Shown piece by piece: positions 32,718 through 41,698 of a stretch of 64,000 bases of DNA. Each line of letters opens with the position of its first letter. Position 1 is the stretch's first letter. The stretch is from Nocardia xishanensis NBRC 101358 (lineage in GTDB: Bacteria; Actinomycetota; Actinomycetes; Mycobacteriales; Mycobacteriaceae), in assembly GCF_001613365.1 (NCBI RefSeq), contig NZ_BDCF01000007.1:1-64000 (forward strand). Direction: 5' to 3'. Made by a program: the position numbers and the translations under genes. Below the pieces are notes generated by a model. It worked only from the letters and a program-made list of their open reading frames with translations, was not told the DNA's origin and did not search any database.

Positions 32718-32794
32718 GGCCAGGTAGCTCAGTTGGTACGAGCGTCCGCCTGAAAAGCGGAAGGTCGCCGGTTCGATCCCGGCCCTGGCCACCA
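32718..32794 (+). tRNA. tRNA-Phe (GAA anticodon)
   Basis: Cloverleaf with acceptor stem GGCCAGG pairing with CCTGGCC, anticodon loop CTGAAAA (GAA) and T arm GCCGGTTCGATCCCGGC. A CCA end is encoded (32792-32794), unlike in the tRNA-Lys, Glu and Asp genes of this window. Confidence 0.97.
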
Positions 32795-32796
32795 CA

Positions 32797-32827
32797 ATCC
32801 CCTCGCCGGTCCGGTGGGGGGATTTTT
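32797..32827 (+). terminator. Terminator of the tRNA-Glu-Asp-Phe cluster
   Basis: A stem of about 11 bp with two G-U pairs (arms 32797-32807 and 32813-32823) ends in a TTTTT run, three bases after the tRNA-Phe CCA. Confidence 0.85.
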
Positions 32828-32874
32828 CGTTTCACGCATCGCCTGGGATGGCGCATACGGCTACTGGCCGGAGT

Positions 32875-33003
32875 GTGACAGGAGTCTCCTCGGCACCCGT
32901 CGTCGTCCGTAATGTCTGGCGCGTGTGGAGCATCGCCGTCTTGGCCGTCGTCAGCTGTATCGTCATCGCCTTCGGCTTCGGCGTTGGCCTACCGAAGGAT
33001 TGA
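32875..33003 (+). CDS. Small membrane protein (42 aa)
   Basis: A GTG at 32875 opens 42 codons: a short polar head (MTGVSSAPVVVRNVWRVW), one membrane helix (about residues 18-40, SIAVLAVVSCIVIAFGFGVG) and LPKD. The single clean helix flanked by Arg and Lys is protein-like, but there is no good ribosome site at normal spacing and I know no homologue. It is the only supportable content between the tRNA terminator and the gene at 33157. Confidence 0.4.
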   Translation: MTGVSSAPVVVRNVWRVWSIAVLAVVSCIVIAFGFGVGLPKD

Positions 33004-33156
33004 GTCCGGGCCACCGGCGGCCGGCTCGCCGGACGTCATGAAGGGACCGCCCGGGTGTCTCGTGAAGTTCTGGTGGTCGCCTCCTCGTTCGAGCCCGATC
33101 CCCTCCACTCGGCGAAACGCGAACCGGGTGGTCGGGCGAAATGGGATGCTGGGGGC

Positions 33157-33339
33157 ATGGCTGAACGGTGGTACTACTGCTTGAAGCACCAGCGTGCCGA
33201 GAAGGGGCGCCAGTGCTGGTTCCGGGACCGGATCGGCCCGTATCCGGACCAGGCCACGGCCGAACGCGCGCTGGAAATCGTGCGTGCGCGAAACGCGCGC
33301 GAGGACGCGCGCGACCGATCCTGGCGCGAAGGCGACTGA
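33157..33339 (+). CDS. Small conserved hypothetical (SPOR-like) protein
   Basis: This 60-residue protein begins MAERWYYCLKHQRAEKGRQC and contains DRIGPYPDQATAERALE. It resembles the small actinobacterial proteins annotated as SPOR-domain-like: an aromatic start, a Cys pair, a G-P-Y turn, then an amphipathic helix. The ATG at 33157 is preceded by GGGGG. The C-terminal third is charged and probably disordered. Function unknown. Confidence 0.7.
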   Translation: MAERWYYCLKHQRAEKGRQCWFRDRIGPYPDQATAERALEIVRARNAREDARDRSWREGD

Positions 33340-33591
33340 CACCCCTCCTGCGCGACAACCGATTTCGTTCGCGAAGCCGGGCGAACCCGCCCGTGCCCGC
33401 GCCGTCGCCGCAGGTCCGCGACTTGATCTTGGTCCGGGCCGCGGCGCGCGATGCCCTGCCTCCCGCATGCGGCCGCTCAGGTGTCCATCAGGTCGATCGA
33501 GTACGGTTTCTCAGAATCTTCAGTATCCAATGAGTGCTCGGCGGTCCGGCGTGGGCTGCTGGCTGGACCAGGTGAGCAGGGAGGGCGACCC

Positions 33592-34311
33592 TTGAGGGTT
33601 ACCGTTGTTGTGCCGACCTACAACGAGCGGGAGAATCTGCCGGTTGCGGTGGAGCGGCTGACGGCGCTGCCGGTACCCGACCTGCACGTCCTCGTCGTCG
33701 ACGACAATTCGCCGGACGGCACCGGGGAGGTCGCCGACAAACTGGCCGCCGAACTGCCCAACATCGTCGGCGTGCTGCACCGCACCGAGAAGGACGGCCT
33801 CGGTCGCGCCTATGTCGCGGGCATCACTCGCGCGCTGGACGAGGGCGCCGACGTGGTGATCCAGATGGACGCCGACCTCTCGCACCCGGCCGAGGTGATT
33901 CCGGCCATGCTGGAGAAGCTGCGCGACACCGACGCGGGTGTCGTGCTCGGCTCCCGGTACGTTCCCGGCGGCTCCACCGCCGAGGAGTGGAAGTGGTACC
34001 GCAAGGCGCTCTCGGCCTGGGCCAACTTCTACGTGAACCTGATCCTGCGCCTCGGCGTGAAGGACGCCACCGCGGGCTTCAAGGCCTGGCAGGCCGACAC
34101 GTTGCGCGCCATCGACGTGGCCTCGATCCGCAGCAACGGCTACTCGTTCCAGGTCGAGATGAACTACCGCACGGTCAAGCGGGGCATCTCGATCGCCGAG
34201 GTGCCGATCCGGTTCGAGGAGCGCACCAAGGGCGCCTCGAAGATGAGCCTGAAGGTGCAGCTGGAATCGGCGCTGATGCCGTGGAAGCTGCTGTTCGGCC
34301 GCTCGGTCTGA
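33592..34311 (+). CDS. ppm1: Polyprenol monophosphomannose synthase
   Basis: This GT2 glycosyltransferase transfers mannose from GDP-mannose to polyprenyl phosphate, the donor for lipomannan, LAM and protein mannosylation. The 239-residue protein is the catalytic domain alone: VVVPTYNERENLPVAVERL, VVDDNSPDGTGEVAD, QMDADLSHP (DxD-like metal site) and GSRYVPGG. In M. tuberculosis this domain is fused to an apolipoprotein N-acyltransferase; here no such domain is present. The start is TTG at 33592, after GGGAGGG. It is functionally linked to lmeA at 15.9 kb. Confidence 0.9.
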   Translation: MRVTVVVPTYNERENLPVAVERLTALPVPDLHVLVVDDNSPDGTGEVADKLAAELPNIVGVLHRTEKDGLGRAYVAGITRALDEGADVVIQMDADLSHPAEVIPAMLEKLRDTDAGVVLGSRYVPGGSTAEEWKWYRKALSAWANFYVNLILRLGVKDATAGFKAWQADTLRAIDVASIRSNGYSFQVEMNYRTVKRGISIAEVPIRFEERTKGASKMSLKVQLESALMPWKLLFGRSV

Positions 34312-34329
34312 CCACACGACTCGAATAGA

Positions 34330-34369
34330 CGTCAGGGCCCCGCATCCGGACGGACGCGGGGCTCTGACG
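34330..34369. terminator. Terminator between ppm1 and the HAD/plsC gene
   Basis: A 14-bp stem with one G-U pair (34330-34343 with 34356-34369) and a 12-base loop lies in the 71-bp gap between the two convergent genes. It probably serves both strands. Confidence 0.7.
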
Positions 34370-34382
34370 CGTTCGGGGGAAG

Positions 34383-35906
34383 TCAGCGCGTGGCTTCGGA
34401 TGGCACGTCGTCCGGCCAGTTCAGCAGCGTCTCGAGATACAGCTGCCGCACCGACTCGACCTGCTCGTTCATCGCCTCGGTGTCCCAGTCGCGTACGTCG
34501 ATGGGGGCGAGAACCGCGACGTCCACCGTGCCGCGGCGCGCGATCATCGAATTGCGCCAGGAAATTTCGCCCGCGTTGCGGATCACCACCGGGATAACCG
34601 GTACGCCCGCCTGGTGGGCGATGTGGAAGGCGCCCTTCTTGAACGGCCCGACTTCCGGCGTGTACGAACGGGTTCCCTCGGGCGAGACGGCGATCGACAG
34701 CCCGCCGCGCAGCGTCTCGACCACGGGAGCCAAAGCCGCCTTGGCGCGGCTGGTGTCGGAACGGTCGATGAAGGTCACGCCGACGAAGCGCATCAGCGGG
34801 CCGAAGAGCGGGTTGCGGGTCAGCTCCTTCTTGCCGATGCCGGTGACCCCGCCGCCGAGCACCTTCGGCACGATGATCACGTCGAACTGGCTCTGATGGT
34901 TGAAGAGGAACACGGCGGGGCGTGGTGTCCGCGCGTGCTCCGCGCCGGTGACCCGGATGCGCACGCCGATCGCCCGCAGCGTCGCGCCGGTGCCGTAGGC
35001 GAGCACTGCGTCGGCCATCTTCCTGCGCTGCCCGGTGTACGCCTTGGCCAGCACACCGAACAGCGCGCCGCCGATCAACGCGGCGAAACCGGTGATCGTG
35101 CGCAGGTAGTCCAGTGGCCTCGGCGCTTGGCGGGGCCGGAAGGCCAGCGACGGCCAAGCGTTGCCGGTCGCCATCGCGGCGAGTTTGCGTTCGGGGTTCA
35201 CCGCGACGGGATGGCCGACCAGCGCGAGCAGCGGCGCGTCGGCGACCCCGTCCGAGTAGGCGTAGCTGCGGCTCAGATCGATGCCGTTGGCCATTGCGAA
35301 CGAGCGCACCGCGTCGGCTTTGCCGTGCCGCCACAGCGTTCTGCCCTCGGCGTAGCCGGTGAGCACGCCGTCGCTGGTGGCCATCTCGGTGCAGAGCACG
35401 TGCGCGACGCCGAGCGCCGCGGCGGCGGGCGCCACCTGGAACCGCGTCAGCGAACTGGTCAGCACCACGGTGTGCCCGGCCGCCTCGTGCGTCCGGATCA
35501 GTTGCCACGCCTCGGGAAACAGGTGGCCGTAGATGGCCTTGCGGAACAGTCGCTCGCCGAGTTCGTCGAGTTCGTCCTCGGTCCGTCCGGCCAGCGCGTG
35601 CGAGGCATTCTGGAGGAAGCGGCTGTACTCGCCGTCGGTGAGCCCGTTACGGATGCTGCCGAGCAGCGTCGCGGAAAGTCCTCCTGAGCCGCGGCCACGC
35701 CGCGCCATGGGAGAGAGCGCCCTGCGGTACAGCGGCGGCCGGGCGAAACCGTCGACGACCGCGCCGCCGAAGTCGAAGACCGCGGCGATCTGCGGACCCT
35801 GCGGCCCGGATCGAATGGCGGACAGCAGCGACGGTAGATCGGCGGGCGAATCGGTATGTCCGCCTTCGATATCGGCGGACTTGCGCGGTGCGGCGGCCTG
35901 GCTCAT
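34383..35906 (-). CDS. plsC: HAD-like domain fused to 1-acylglycerol-3-phosphate acyltransferase
   Basis: This two-domain protein has 507 residues. The C-terminal half is a PlsC-type acyltransferase (lysophosphatidate to phosphatidate) with FNHQSQFDV near residue 333, FIDRSD and PEGTRS near 414. The N-terminal half is a SerB-like HAD domain, but motif I reads VFDFGGAVVDG: D45 is kept, while the second aspartate and the threonine of DxDGT are replaced by G47 and A49. Phosphatase activity is therefore doubtful. The ATG at 35906 shares ATGA with the plsB stop, so both steps of phosphatidate synthesis are translated together. The M. tuberculosis counterparts are Rv2483c/Rv2482c. Confidence 0.88.
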   Translation of the reverse strand: MSQAAAPRKSADIEGGHTDSPADLPSLLSAIRSGPQGPQIAAVFDFGGAVVDGFARPPLYRRALSPMARRGRGSGGLSATLLGSIRNGLTDGEYSRFLQNASHALAGRTEDELDELGERLFRKAIYGHLFPEAWQLIRTHEAAGHTVVLTSSLTRFQVAPAAAALGVAHVLCTEMATSDGVLTGYAEGRTLWRHGKADAVRSFAMANGIDLSRSYAYSDGVADAPLLALVGHPVAVNPERKLAAMATGNAWPSLAFRPRQAPRPLDYLRTITGFAALIGGALFGVLAKAYTGQRRKMADAVLAYGTGATLRAIGVRIRVTGAEHARTPRPAVFLFNHQSQFDVIIVPKVLGGGVTGIGKKELTRNPLFGPLMRFVGVTFIDRSDTSRAKAALAPVVETLRGGLSIAVSPEGTRSYTPEVGPFKKGAFHIAHQAGVPVIPVVIRNAGEISWRNSMIARRGTVDVAVLAPIDVRDWDTEAMNEQVESVRQLYLETLLNWPDDVPSEATR

Positions 35907-38350
35907 CGCGTCGCCCCCGGAATATTGGACGGGTCGAGCGCCGCGGCCTGCGCGATCCGCGCCCCGATATCGCGCAGGCGCTCGGCGAATTCGGCGCGGC
36001 GCGCGGTCGCTTCCGCGCGGTCCTTGGCCGAGGTGCCTGCCACCGGAGTGAGCAGCCCGTGGTTGGCGGCCAATTTCAACGCGCTGCCGAACAGTTCGGT
36101 GGACACCGATTCCGGGCTGTGCAGCCGCTGCTGGAGCAGCATCTGCTTACCCACCGACACGCATTCGTCGAGGAATTCCTTACGGTCGATGGTGACGCCG
36201 GGGTCCCGCGCGGCCAGCCGCTCGGCGACGACCAGTTGCGCGTCGAAGAACGAGCGAAGCACCCGGTGGGCCATCACGAATCCGGACGCGGTCAGCTTCG
36301 CCAGAATGTCGGTGCCGAGCGTGTCCCTGCGGCTGCGTGAGTTCCAATCCGGGTCGATGAGCAGCACTTCGGCGGTGATCTGGGCGGTGAATTCCGCGCG
36401 GTCGGGGAAGAAGAACTCGAACTTCAGCAGATCGCGCAGCCGGAAGGCCTCGTCCCAGCCGGTGCTGAGCTGGTCGGGCGCACCCGAATCCACCGCGGCC
36501 AGGATGGACAGCTCCAGGATCGCCCGGTTCACGAACCAGTGCACGGCGCTGTTGCGGTAGAAGGCCGCCTCCAGGTGCGCGCCGCTCTCGATCGAATACA
36601 CCGGCTCCAGGCCGCCGCGATAGACGGTGACCACCTTGGCGAGCGAAAGCTGTTCCAGCACGACGGCCAAGCTCTGCTCATCGCGCAACGCGTCGAGTTC
36701 GCCGCTCGGCAGCCCGCGCTTCTCGATATAGCCGAGCACCGGCGCGAGCAGGGCACGCACCTCGCCGAGGGTCAGCGCGCGCTCGTCGACGCCGAGCAGG
36801 GCCAGCGTGGCCAACGCGTTGACGGTGATCGGGGTGACCCTGTTGATCCCGACGGCGATCTCGAAGGCGAGGCGTTGCACGGCCTTTCGCTCCCGCTCGA
36901 CGGTCTCCGGATCGGTATCGACGATCGGCTCGGCGGCGCTGTCGGTGTGGTGCAGGGGAATCGAGACGCGCGGCGGGGTGAGCGGGTCGCCGTGCGCGGC
37001 CAGCCGGTCGCGCGCCGAGAGCGGCGCGCCGAAGCGCACGTAGACGTGGCCCGCCGAGTGCTGCTGGCTCCGGATGTAGCGGGCCATCCAGGTCAGCCCC
37101 TCGGGCTTCTTGGTGCCGCCCGACTGTTCGGTGGCGATGGCGCCGAGCTCGTTGAGTCGCTCGTAGGTGATCGAGACCGGCACCAGCATCACGTCGTCGA
37201 CGCGGTCGGCGCGCACCGCCGCGGCGAGGTAGTTGAGCAGGCCGTAGCGCGGCGGGCGCAGCTTGCCGGTGCGGGTGCGGCCGCCCTCGAAGTACCACTC
37301 CAGGTTGAAGCGCTTGGCAACCAGGTAGGCGAAGTACTCGCCGACGACGGCCTTGTAGATCTCGTCGTCGCCGAAGCTGCGCCGGATGAACACGGTGCCG
37401 GTGCGCCGCGCGATCGGACCGAGCGGCCAGAAACGCAGGTTGGCGCCGCCGATCACATGAGTGGGCGGAAAGTCATTGCGGGCCAGCACGTCGCCGAGGA
37501 CGAACGCGTCCACGTAGGAGCGGTGCGAGGGCAGGAAGACCAGCGGATAGCGGCGATTGAGCGCGCGCAGCGCGGCCAGCCCGGACTCGTCGGTGTCGAC
37601 CTTCCACGTCGAGGCGTGCACCGGGCGCATGGCCTGGGTGAACAGATCCGAGAGCAGCCTGCTCTGCGCGGCGACCAGTTCGTTGAGCGCCTTCTCCGCC
37701 CGGCGGTACACCTCCTGCGGATCGGCGCCGATCTGGTCGGCGATCAGCTCTAGCTTGCGCAGGAAGTCGGGGGAGTCCAGGATCTCCTCGGCCACCAGCC
37801 TCGGCACCTTGTAGCGGTCGCCGATGATGGAGCGCTCCGCGCGCTCGAGTGCGACGACCGCGGCGCGCAGAATGGCGCGGGCGAACGGTTCGGTCGTTCC
37901 GGCCGCGTGCAGTGCCGCGGCCTCGGGGTTGTTGGCGCGCAGCTCGCTCAGCAGCGCGGGCTGCCCGGTCAGAATGACGTAGCGGTCCGGCGATTCACGC
38001 ACCAGCTTGCGCTGGGCGAGGCGGTGCGGTTTGCGGGGATTGGTGAGCATCGCCAGATCGGCGAAGGTCATCCGGCGCACGCCGTCGCGCTCCGGCGGCA
38101 GCCACAGCACCCGGATCGGCACCACCAGCGGATCGTCGCGCCGCCCGACCAGCCTGCCCGCGATCGCTCCCGCGTCCATGTCCAGCTGGGTGATCGGCGC
38201 GTCGGTGCCGATCTCCTTGGCGATGCCGCCGTCGCCGAGCCAGGCGCCGACCAGTTTGCGCTCGACCCCGGAGGTGGCTTCCACCAGTGCCACCACCGAG
38301 CGGGGCGCGGTAGCTGACTTCGTCGGCGAGCCGCCGCGGTGCTCGATCAT
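35903..38350 (-). CDS. plsB: Glycerol-3-phosphate acyltransferase PlsB
   Basis: PlsB transfers a fatty acyl group to position 1 of glycerol-3-phosphate, the first step of phospholipid and triacylglycerol synthesis. The 815-residue protein carries the acyltransferase motifs FLPSHRSYVDAFV (HxxxxD), FIRRSF, EGGRTRTGKL and VPVSITYE in order (about residues 275-425). The flanking regions are typical of the long PlsB family. GGAGGG precedes the ATG at 38350. It is coupled by ATGA to the HAD/plsC gene. The divergent neighbour is the iron-regulated salicylate synthase. Confidence 0.93.
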   Translation of the reverse strand: MIEHRGGSPTKSATAPRSVVALVEATSGVERKLVGAWLGDGGIAKEIGTDAPITQLDMDAGAIAGRLVGRRDDPLVVPIRVLWLPPERDGVRRMTFADLAMLTNPRKPHRLAQRKLVRESPDRYVILTGQPALLSELRANNPEAAALHAAGTTEPFARAILRAAVVALERAERSIIGDRYKVPRLVAEEILDSPDFLRKLELIADQIGADPQEVYRRAEKALNELVAAQSRLLSDLFTQAMRPVHASTWKVDTDESGLAALRALNRRYPLVFLPSHRSYVDAFVLGDVLARNDFPPTHVIGGANLRFWPLGPIARRTGTVFIRRSFGDDEIYKAVVGEYFAYLVAKRFNLEWYFEGGRTRTGKLRPPRYGLLNYLAAAVRADRVDDVMLVPVSITYERLNELGAIATEQSGGTKKPEGLTWMARYIRSQQHSAGHVYVRFGAPLSARDRLAAHGDPLTPPRVSIPLHHTDSAAEPIVDTDPETVERERKAVQRLAFEIAVGINRVTPITVNALATLALLGVDERALTLGEVRALLAPVLGYIEKRGLPSGELDALRDEQSLAVVLEQLSLAKVVTVYRGGLEPVYSIESGAHLEAAFYRNSAVHWFVNRAILELSILAAVDSGAPDQLSTGWDEAFRLRDLLKFEFFFPDRAEFTAQITAEVLLIDPDWNSRSRRDTLGTDILAKLTASGFVMAHRVLRSFFDAQLVVAERLAARDPGVTIDRKEFLDECVSVGKQMLLQQRLHSPESVSTELFGSALKLAANHGLLTPVAGTSAKDRAEATARRAEFAERLRDIGARIAQAAALDPSNIPGATR

Positions 38351-38560
38351 CGATGTTCTTCCCTCCGCAGGTGACGCTTACTTCATTCAAGCCTTTCGCG
38401 TCGCCGCGCGCAGGCACTCCGCGCGGCGAGTTCGATTGGGTTTGTCGAAGAGGGGCGCCGGCCGATGCGGCCGAACGGGCGCCGAGGTGGGACAACCGAT
38501 GTCGCCCTTGGGGTTTGCCGGGGCGAGCGCTGGGTGGTCGCGGGCACACCTGCGCGCCAG

Positions 38561-38579
38561 CGAGGTAATGCTAACCTTA
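38561..38579 (+). promoter_or_regulatory. Iron box 1 (IdeR-like) before salicylate synthase
   Basis: By my count this 19-mer matches the IdeR/DmdR iron-box consensus (TTAGGTTAGGCTAACCTAA) at 14 of 19 positions, with GCTAACCT intact. It lies 39 bases before the salicylate synthase start, next to box 2. Confidence 0.6.
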
Positions 38580-38589
38580 CCTCTCGAAG

Positions 38590-38608
38590 TTAGGTCAGGG
38601 TAACCTTT
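38590..38608 (+). promoter_or_regulatory. Iron box 2 (IdeR-like) before salicylate synthase
   Basis: TTAGGTCAGGGTAACCTTT matches the iron-box consensus at 15 of 19 positions and sits just upstream of the ribosome site. Two tandem boxes predict tight repression by Fe2+-IdeR when iron is plentiful. Confidence 0.75.
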
Positions 38609-38617
38609 GGAGGATCG

Positions 38618-39931
38618 TTGTCGACCACGGACGAGCGCTTGCGCGTCGAGTATGTGACCGATCCGGCGGCAGCGATGTCCCGGCTCGCGGCGGCGGATCG
38701 GTTCGGCGAGTACGTGATGTACGAGCGTCCGGGCGAGTGGGTGTTCGCGGCAGACCCGATCGGCAGCATCGAACTCGACGCTCGCGAATTGCGCGTCACC
38801 TGGGCGGGAAAGACCACCACCAGCGGCTGGGAGGGTTCGCCCGCGCGGGCATTGGACGAGGCGCTCGGCCTGCTGCCGCTGGACGGCCGCCGGGCATACG
38901 GCTGGATCGGATTCGAGTTCTGCGCGTGGGCGCTGGACGCGACGGCGCACCTCGACGAGCGAACCTCCCTGGCGCACCTGATGATTCCGCGCATCGAGGT
39001 CCGGGTGGACGAGTCCGGCGTGCGGGTCTCCGGCGCGACGCCCACCGAGACCGGCGACATCCACGACCTGATCGCCGACGCGCAGGGCAGCGAACTGCCG
39101 CGGCCGCACCCCACCGACATCAGGGTCGACCCGACCGGCTACCGCGACCGGGTAGCCGAGGCGGTCGGCGAAATCCGTTCGGGCCGTTATCAGAAGGTCA
39201 TCCTGTCCAGGAAGGTCGACCTGCCGTTCCCAGTCGACGTGCCCGCCACCTACCGGCTCGGCCGCGCGAACAACACTCCCGCCCGCTCCTTCCTGCTGCG
39301 GCTCGGCGGTCTGGAGGCCGCGGGCTTCAGCCCGGAGCTGGTCGCCTCCGTCGACGACGATCGGGTGGTCACCACCGAGCCGCTCGCGGGCACCCGCGCC
39401 TTCGGCCACGGCGAGGAGGTCGACATGGCGGCCCGCGCCGACCTGGTCAGCGATCCGAAAGAGATCGTGGAGCACGCCATCTCGGTGCAGACCTCGTTCG
39501 CCGAGATCAGCGCTGTCGCCGATCCGGGCACCCCGGCGGTCTCCGATTTCATGGCGGTGCGCGAGCGCGGCAGCGTGCAGCACCTTGCCTCCACTGTGCG
39601 CGGCAGGCTGGCGGCCGACCGGTCCAGCTGGGACGCGCTCGAGGTGCTCTTCCCGTCCGTCACCGCGTCCGGCATTCCCAAGCGCGAAGGCGTCGACTCG
39701 GTGTTCCGTCTCGACGGCGCGCCGCGCGGCCTGTATTCCGGTGCGGTGGTGACCATCTCGCCGACCGGTGCGATGGAGGCCACCCTGGTGCTGCGCGCGG
39801 TCTACCAGACCACCGAAGGCGCCTGGCTGCGCGCGGGCGCGGGCATCGTCGGACAGTCCCGTCCCGAGCGGGAGTTCGAGGAGACCTGCGAAAAGCTCGG
39901 CAGCGTCGCCCCGTACGTGGTCAAGGCATAG
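38618..39931 (+). CDS. mbtI: Salicylate synthase (MbtI/NbtS-like)
   Basis: This chorismate-utilising enzyme makes salicylate from chorismate via isochorismate, the first step of mycobactin/nocobactin-type siderophores. The 437-residue length fits MbtI/Irp9. Conserved stretches include YQKVILSRKVDLPF (catalytic Lys region), VVTTEPLAGTRAFG, PSVTASGIPK and GLYSGAVV, with a glutamate-rich metal site near the C-terminus (REFEETCEKL). The start is TTG at 38618, with GGAGG five bases upstream. It is under two iron boxes and convergent with the salicyl-AMP ligase gene. Confidence 0.9.
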   Translation: MSTTDERLRVEYVTDPAAAMSRLAAADRFGEYVMYERPGEWVFAADPIGSIELDARELRVTWAGKTTTSGWEGSPARALDEALGLLPLDGRRAYGWIGFEFCAWALDATAHLDERTSLAHLMIPRIEVRVDESGVRVSGATPTETGDIHDLIADAQGSELPRPHPTDIRVDPTGYRDRVAEAVGEIRSGRYQKVILSRKVDLPFPVDVPATYRLGRANNTPARSFLLRLGGLEAAGFSPELVASVDDDRVVTTEPLAGTRAFGHGEEVDMAARADLVSDPKEIVEHAISVQTSFAEISAVADPGTPAVSDFMAVRERGSVQHLASTVRGRLAADRSSWDALEVLFPSVTASGIPKREGVDSVFRLDGAPRGLYSGAVVTISPTGAMEATLVLRAVYQTTEGAWLRAGAGIVGQSRPEREFEETCEKLGSVAPYVVKA

Positions 39932-39951
39932 GCCGGAGCCGAACGGCGCGC

Positions 39952-39979
39952 GGGCCGCCCACCGGTCGGTGGGCGGCCC
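39952..39979. terminator. Terminator between salicylate synthase and salicyl-AMP ligase
   Basis: A perfect 12-bp GC-rich stem (39952-39963 with 39968-39979), loop GGTC, followed by TTC. It lies in the gap between the convergent genes. Confidence 0.75.
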
Positions 39980-40030
39980 TTCGGCGTATGCGGCGGTGCT
40001 GGAAGGAGTTACGACCGGCATGCCGCAGCG

Positions 40031-41638
40031 TCACTGGGCGCGCAGCGCCTTCTTGTCGATCTTGCCGACCGCGGTGATCGGCAGCGTGTCGGCCTGCCGG
40101 AGCACGTCGGGCAGCTTGTAGGTGGCCAGGCCGCGGCCGGTGAGGAAGGTCTTGATCTCGGCCAGCGTCGGCATCGCGCCGTCCACGACCAGTACCGCGC
40201 AGACCTTTTCGCCGAGCGCCGCGTCCGGCAGCCCGACGGCGGCGGCGTGCCGGACGGCGGGATGGGCGAGCAGGTGCTCCTCGAGCTCGTCGCACGATAT
40301 GTTCTCGCCGCCGCGGTTGATCACGTCCTTGATCCGGCCGGAGACCACCAGGTGCCCGGAGGGCAGACGGCGGACCAGGTCGCCGCTGCGGTAGTAGCCG
40401 TCCGGGGTGAAGGCGCGGGCATTGTGCTCGGGCGCGCGGTAGTAGCCGCGAATCGTATAGGGGCCCTTGGTGAGCAGCTCGCCCTCCTCGCCCGGCGCGA
40501 CGTCATTGCCCTCGCCGTCCACCACGCGCACCTCGTCGGCGGGAGAGAGCGGCCTGCCCTGCGTGGTGTGCAGCAGCTCGGCCGGATCGTCGAGCCTGGT
40601 GTAGTTGAGCAGACCCTCCGCCATGCCGAAGACCTGCTGGAGCGTGGCGCCGAGGGCGGGAGTGACTTCGACGGCGTTCACCTCGGCCAGGCGCGCGCCG
40701 CCCACCTGGAGCAGGCGCAGCGAGGCGAGGTCCGCGTCCTCCCATTCGGTTGCCGCGCACCACAACTGGGCCAGCGGCGGCACGACGGCGGTGACGGTGA
40801 CCCGGTGCTTCTCGATCGCGGCGAAGGCGTTCTCGGGGCTGGGATCGGTGACGAAAGCGACCGCGCCGCCGACGCTCACGGTGCCGAGGATGCCGGGGCA
40901 AGCGAGCGGGAAGTTGTGCGCGGCGGGCAGCGTCGCGAGATAGACGTCGTCGGCCGTGAGCTCGCAAACCGCGGCGCTGGCGGTGGCGTTGTAGGCGTAG
41001 TCGTCGTGCGTGCGCGCGATCAGCTTGGGCAAGCCGGTGGTGCCGCCCGAGACCAGCATGAGCGCGATATCGCTCGGGTCGATGTCCGGCAGTGTGTCAC
41101 CGTCGCGCGCAACGGCATTCAGGTCCAGGTGCTCGCCGGGGTCGCCGAGGACCAGGACGTGGCGCAGGCTGGGGACCGACTCGCGAACCGTTGCCGCCAG
41201 CTCCCGATAGTCGAAATCGCCCTGCCGGTCGACGATCACGTAGGCCACTGCTTCGGAAAGCGCCGCCAGGTGCTCTATTTCGGCCCTGCGGTGCGCGGGC
41301 AGCGTCAGCACCGGGATGATGCCTGCACGCAGCAGGCCGAACAGCACCGTGAGGAATTCGGGCACGTTGGGCAGCTGCACGACCACTCGATCGCCCGGCG
41401 CGATGCCGAGTGCGAGCAGGCCGTGCGCCATCCGGTCGGCGTCGGCGTCCACCTGCGCGTAGCTGCGGGCCGCGTCGCCGGTGAGCAGGGCGGTGCGCTC
41501 CGGCGCCCGGCGCGCGGTCTCGCGCAGCAGATCGCCGAGTGTGCGGCCGGTCCAGTAGCCTGCGGCCCGGTAGTTCTCGGCCGCGTCGGCGGGGAAGGGG
41601 ACGTAGCCCTCGCGGTGGGTGCTGGATGTGGTGGTCAC
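40031..41638 (-). CDS. mbtA: Salicyl-AMP ligase (MbtA/DhbE-like)
   Basis: This stand-alone aryl adenylating enzyme activates salicylate as salicyl-AMP and loads it on the aryl carrier domain of the adjacent NRPS. Motifs include LMLVSGGTTGLPKLIARTH (P-loop), PAAHNFPLACPG (the aryl-acid specificity region), YYRSGDLVRRLPSGHLVVSGR and the C-terminal lysine in GKIDKKALR. I use the GTG at 41638, with GAGG six bases upstream (535 residues); a GTG at 41650 is an alternative. It is divergent from the NRPS gene across an iron box. Confidence 0.9.
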   Translation of the reverse strand: MTTTSSTHREGYVPFPADAAENYRAAGYWTGRTLGDLLRETARRAPERTALLTGDAARSYAQVDADADRMAHGLLALGIAPGDRVVVQLPNVPEFLTVLFGLLRAGIIPVLTLPAHRRAEIEHLAALSEAVAYVIVDRQGDFDYRELAATVRESVPSLRHVLVLGDPGEHLDLNAVARDGDTLPDIDPSDIALMLVSGGTTGLPKLIARTHDDYAYNATASAAVCELTADDVYLATLPAAHNFPLACPGILGTVSVGGAVAFVTDPSPENAFAAIEKHRVTVTAVVPPLAQLWCAATEWEDADLASLRLLQVGGARLAEVNAVEVTPALGATLQQVFGMAEGLLNYTRLDDPAELLHTTQGRPLSPADEVRVVDGEGNDVAPGEEGELLTKGPYTIRGYYRAPEHNARAFTPDGYYRSGDLVRRLPSGHLVVSGRIKDVINRGGENISCDELEEHLLAHPAVRHAAAVGLPDAALGEKVCAVLVVDGAMPTLAEIKTFLTGRGLATYKLPDVLRQADTLPITAVGKIDKKALRAQ

Positions 41639-41698
41639 GCTCTGCCTCACAAGGTCCGGGCGGGTGGGTAGTCGGAACGAGTATTAGGGTCTCTTTAG

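Noticed and set aside
32485..32794. tRNA cluster as an integrated-island attachment site
   Set aside because: No integrase gene and no duplicated tRNA 3' end were found within the window.
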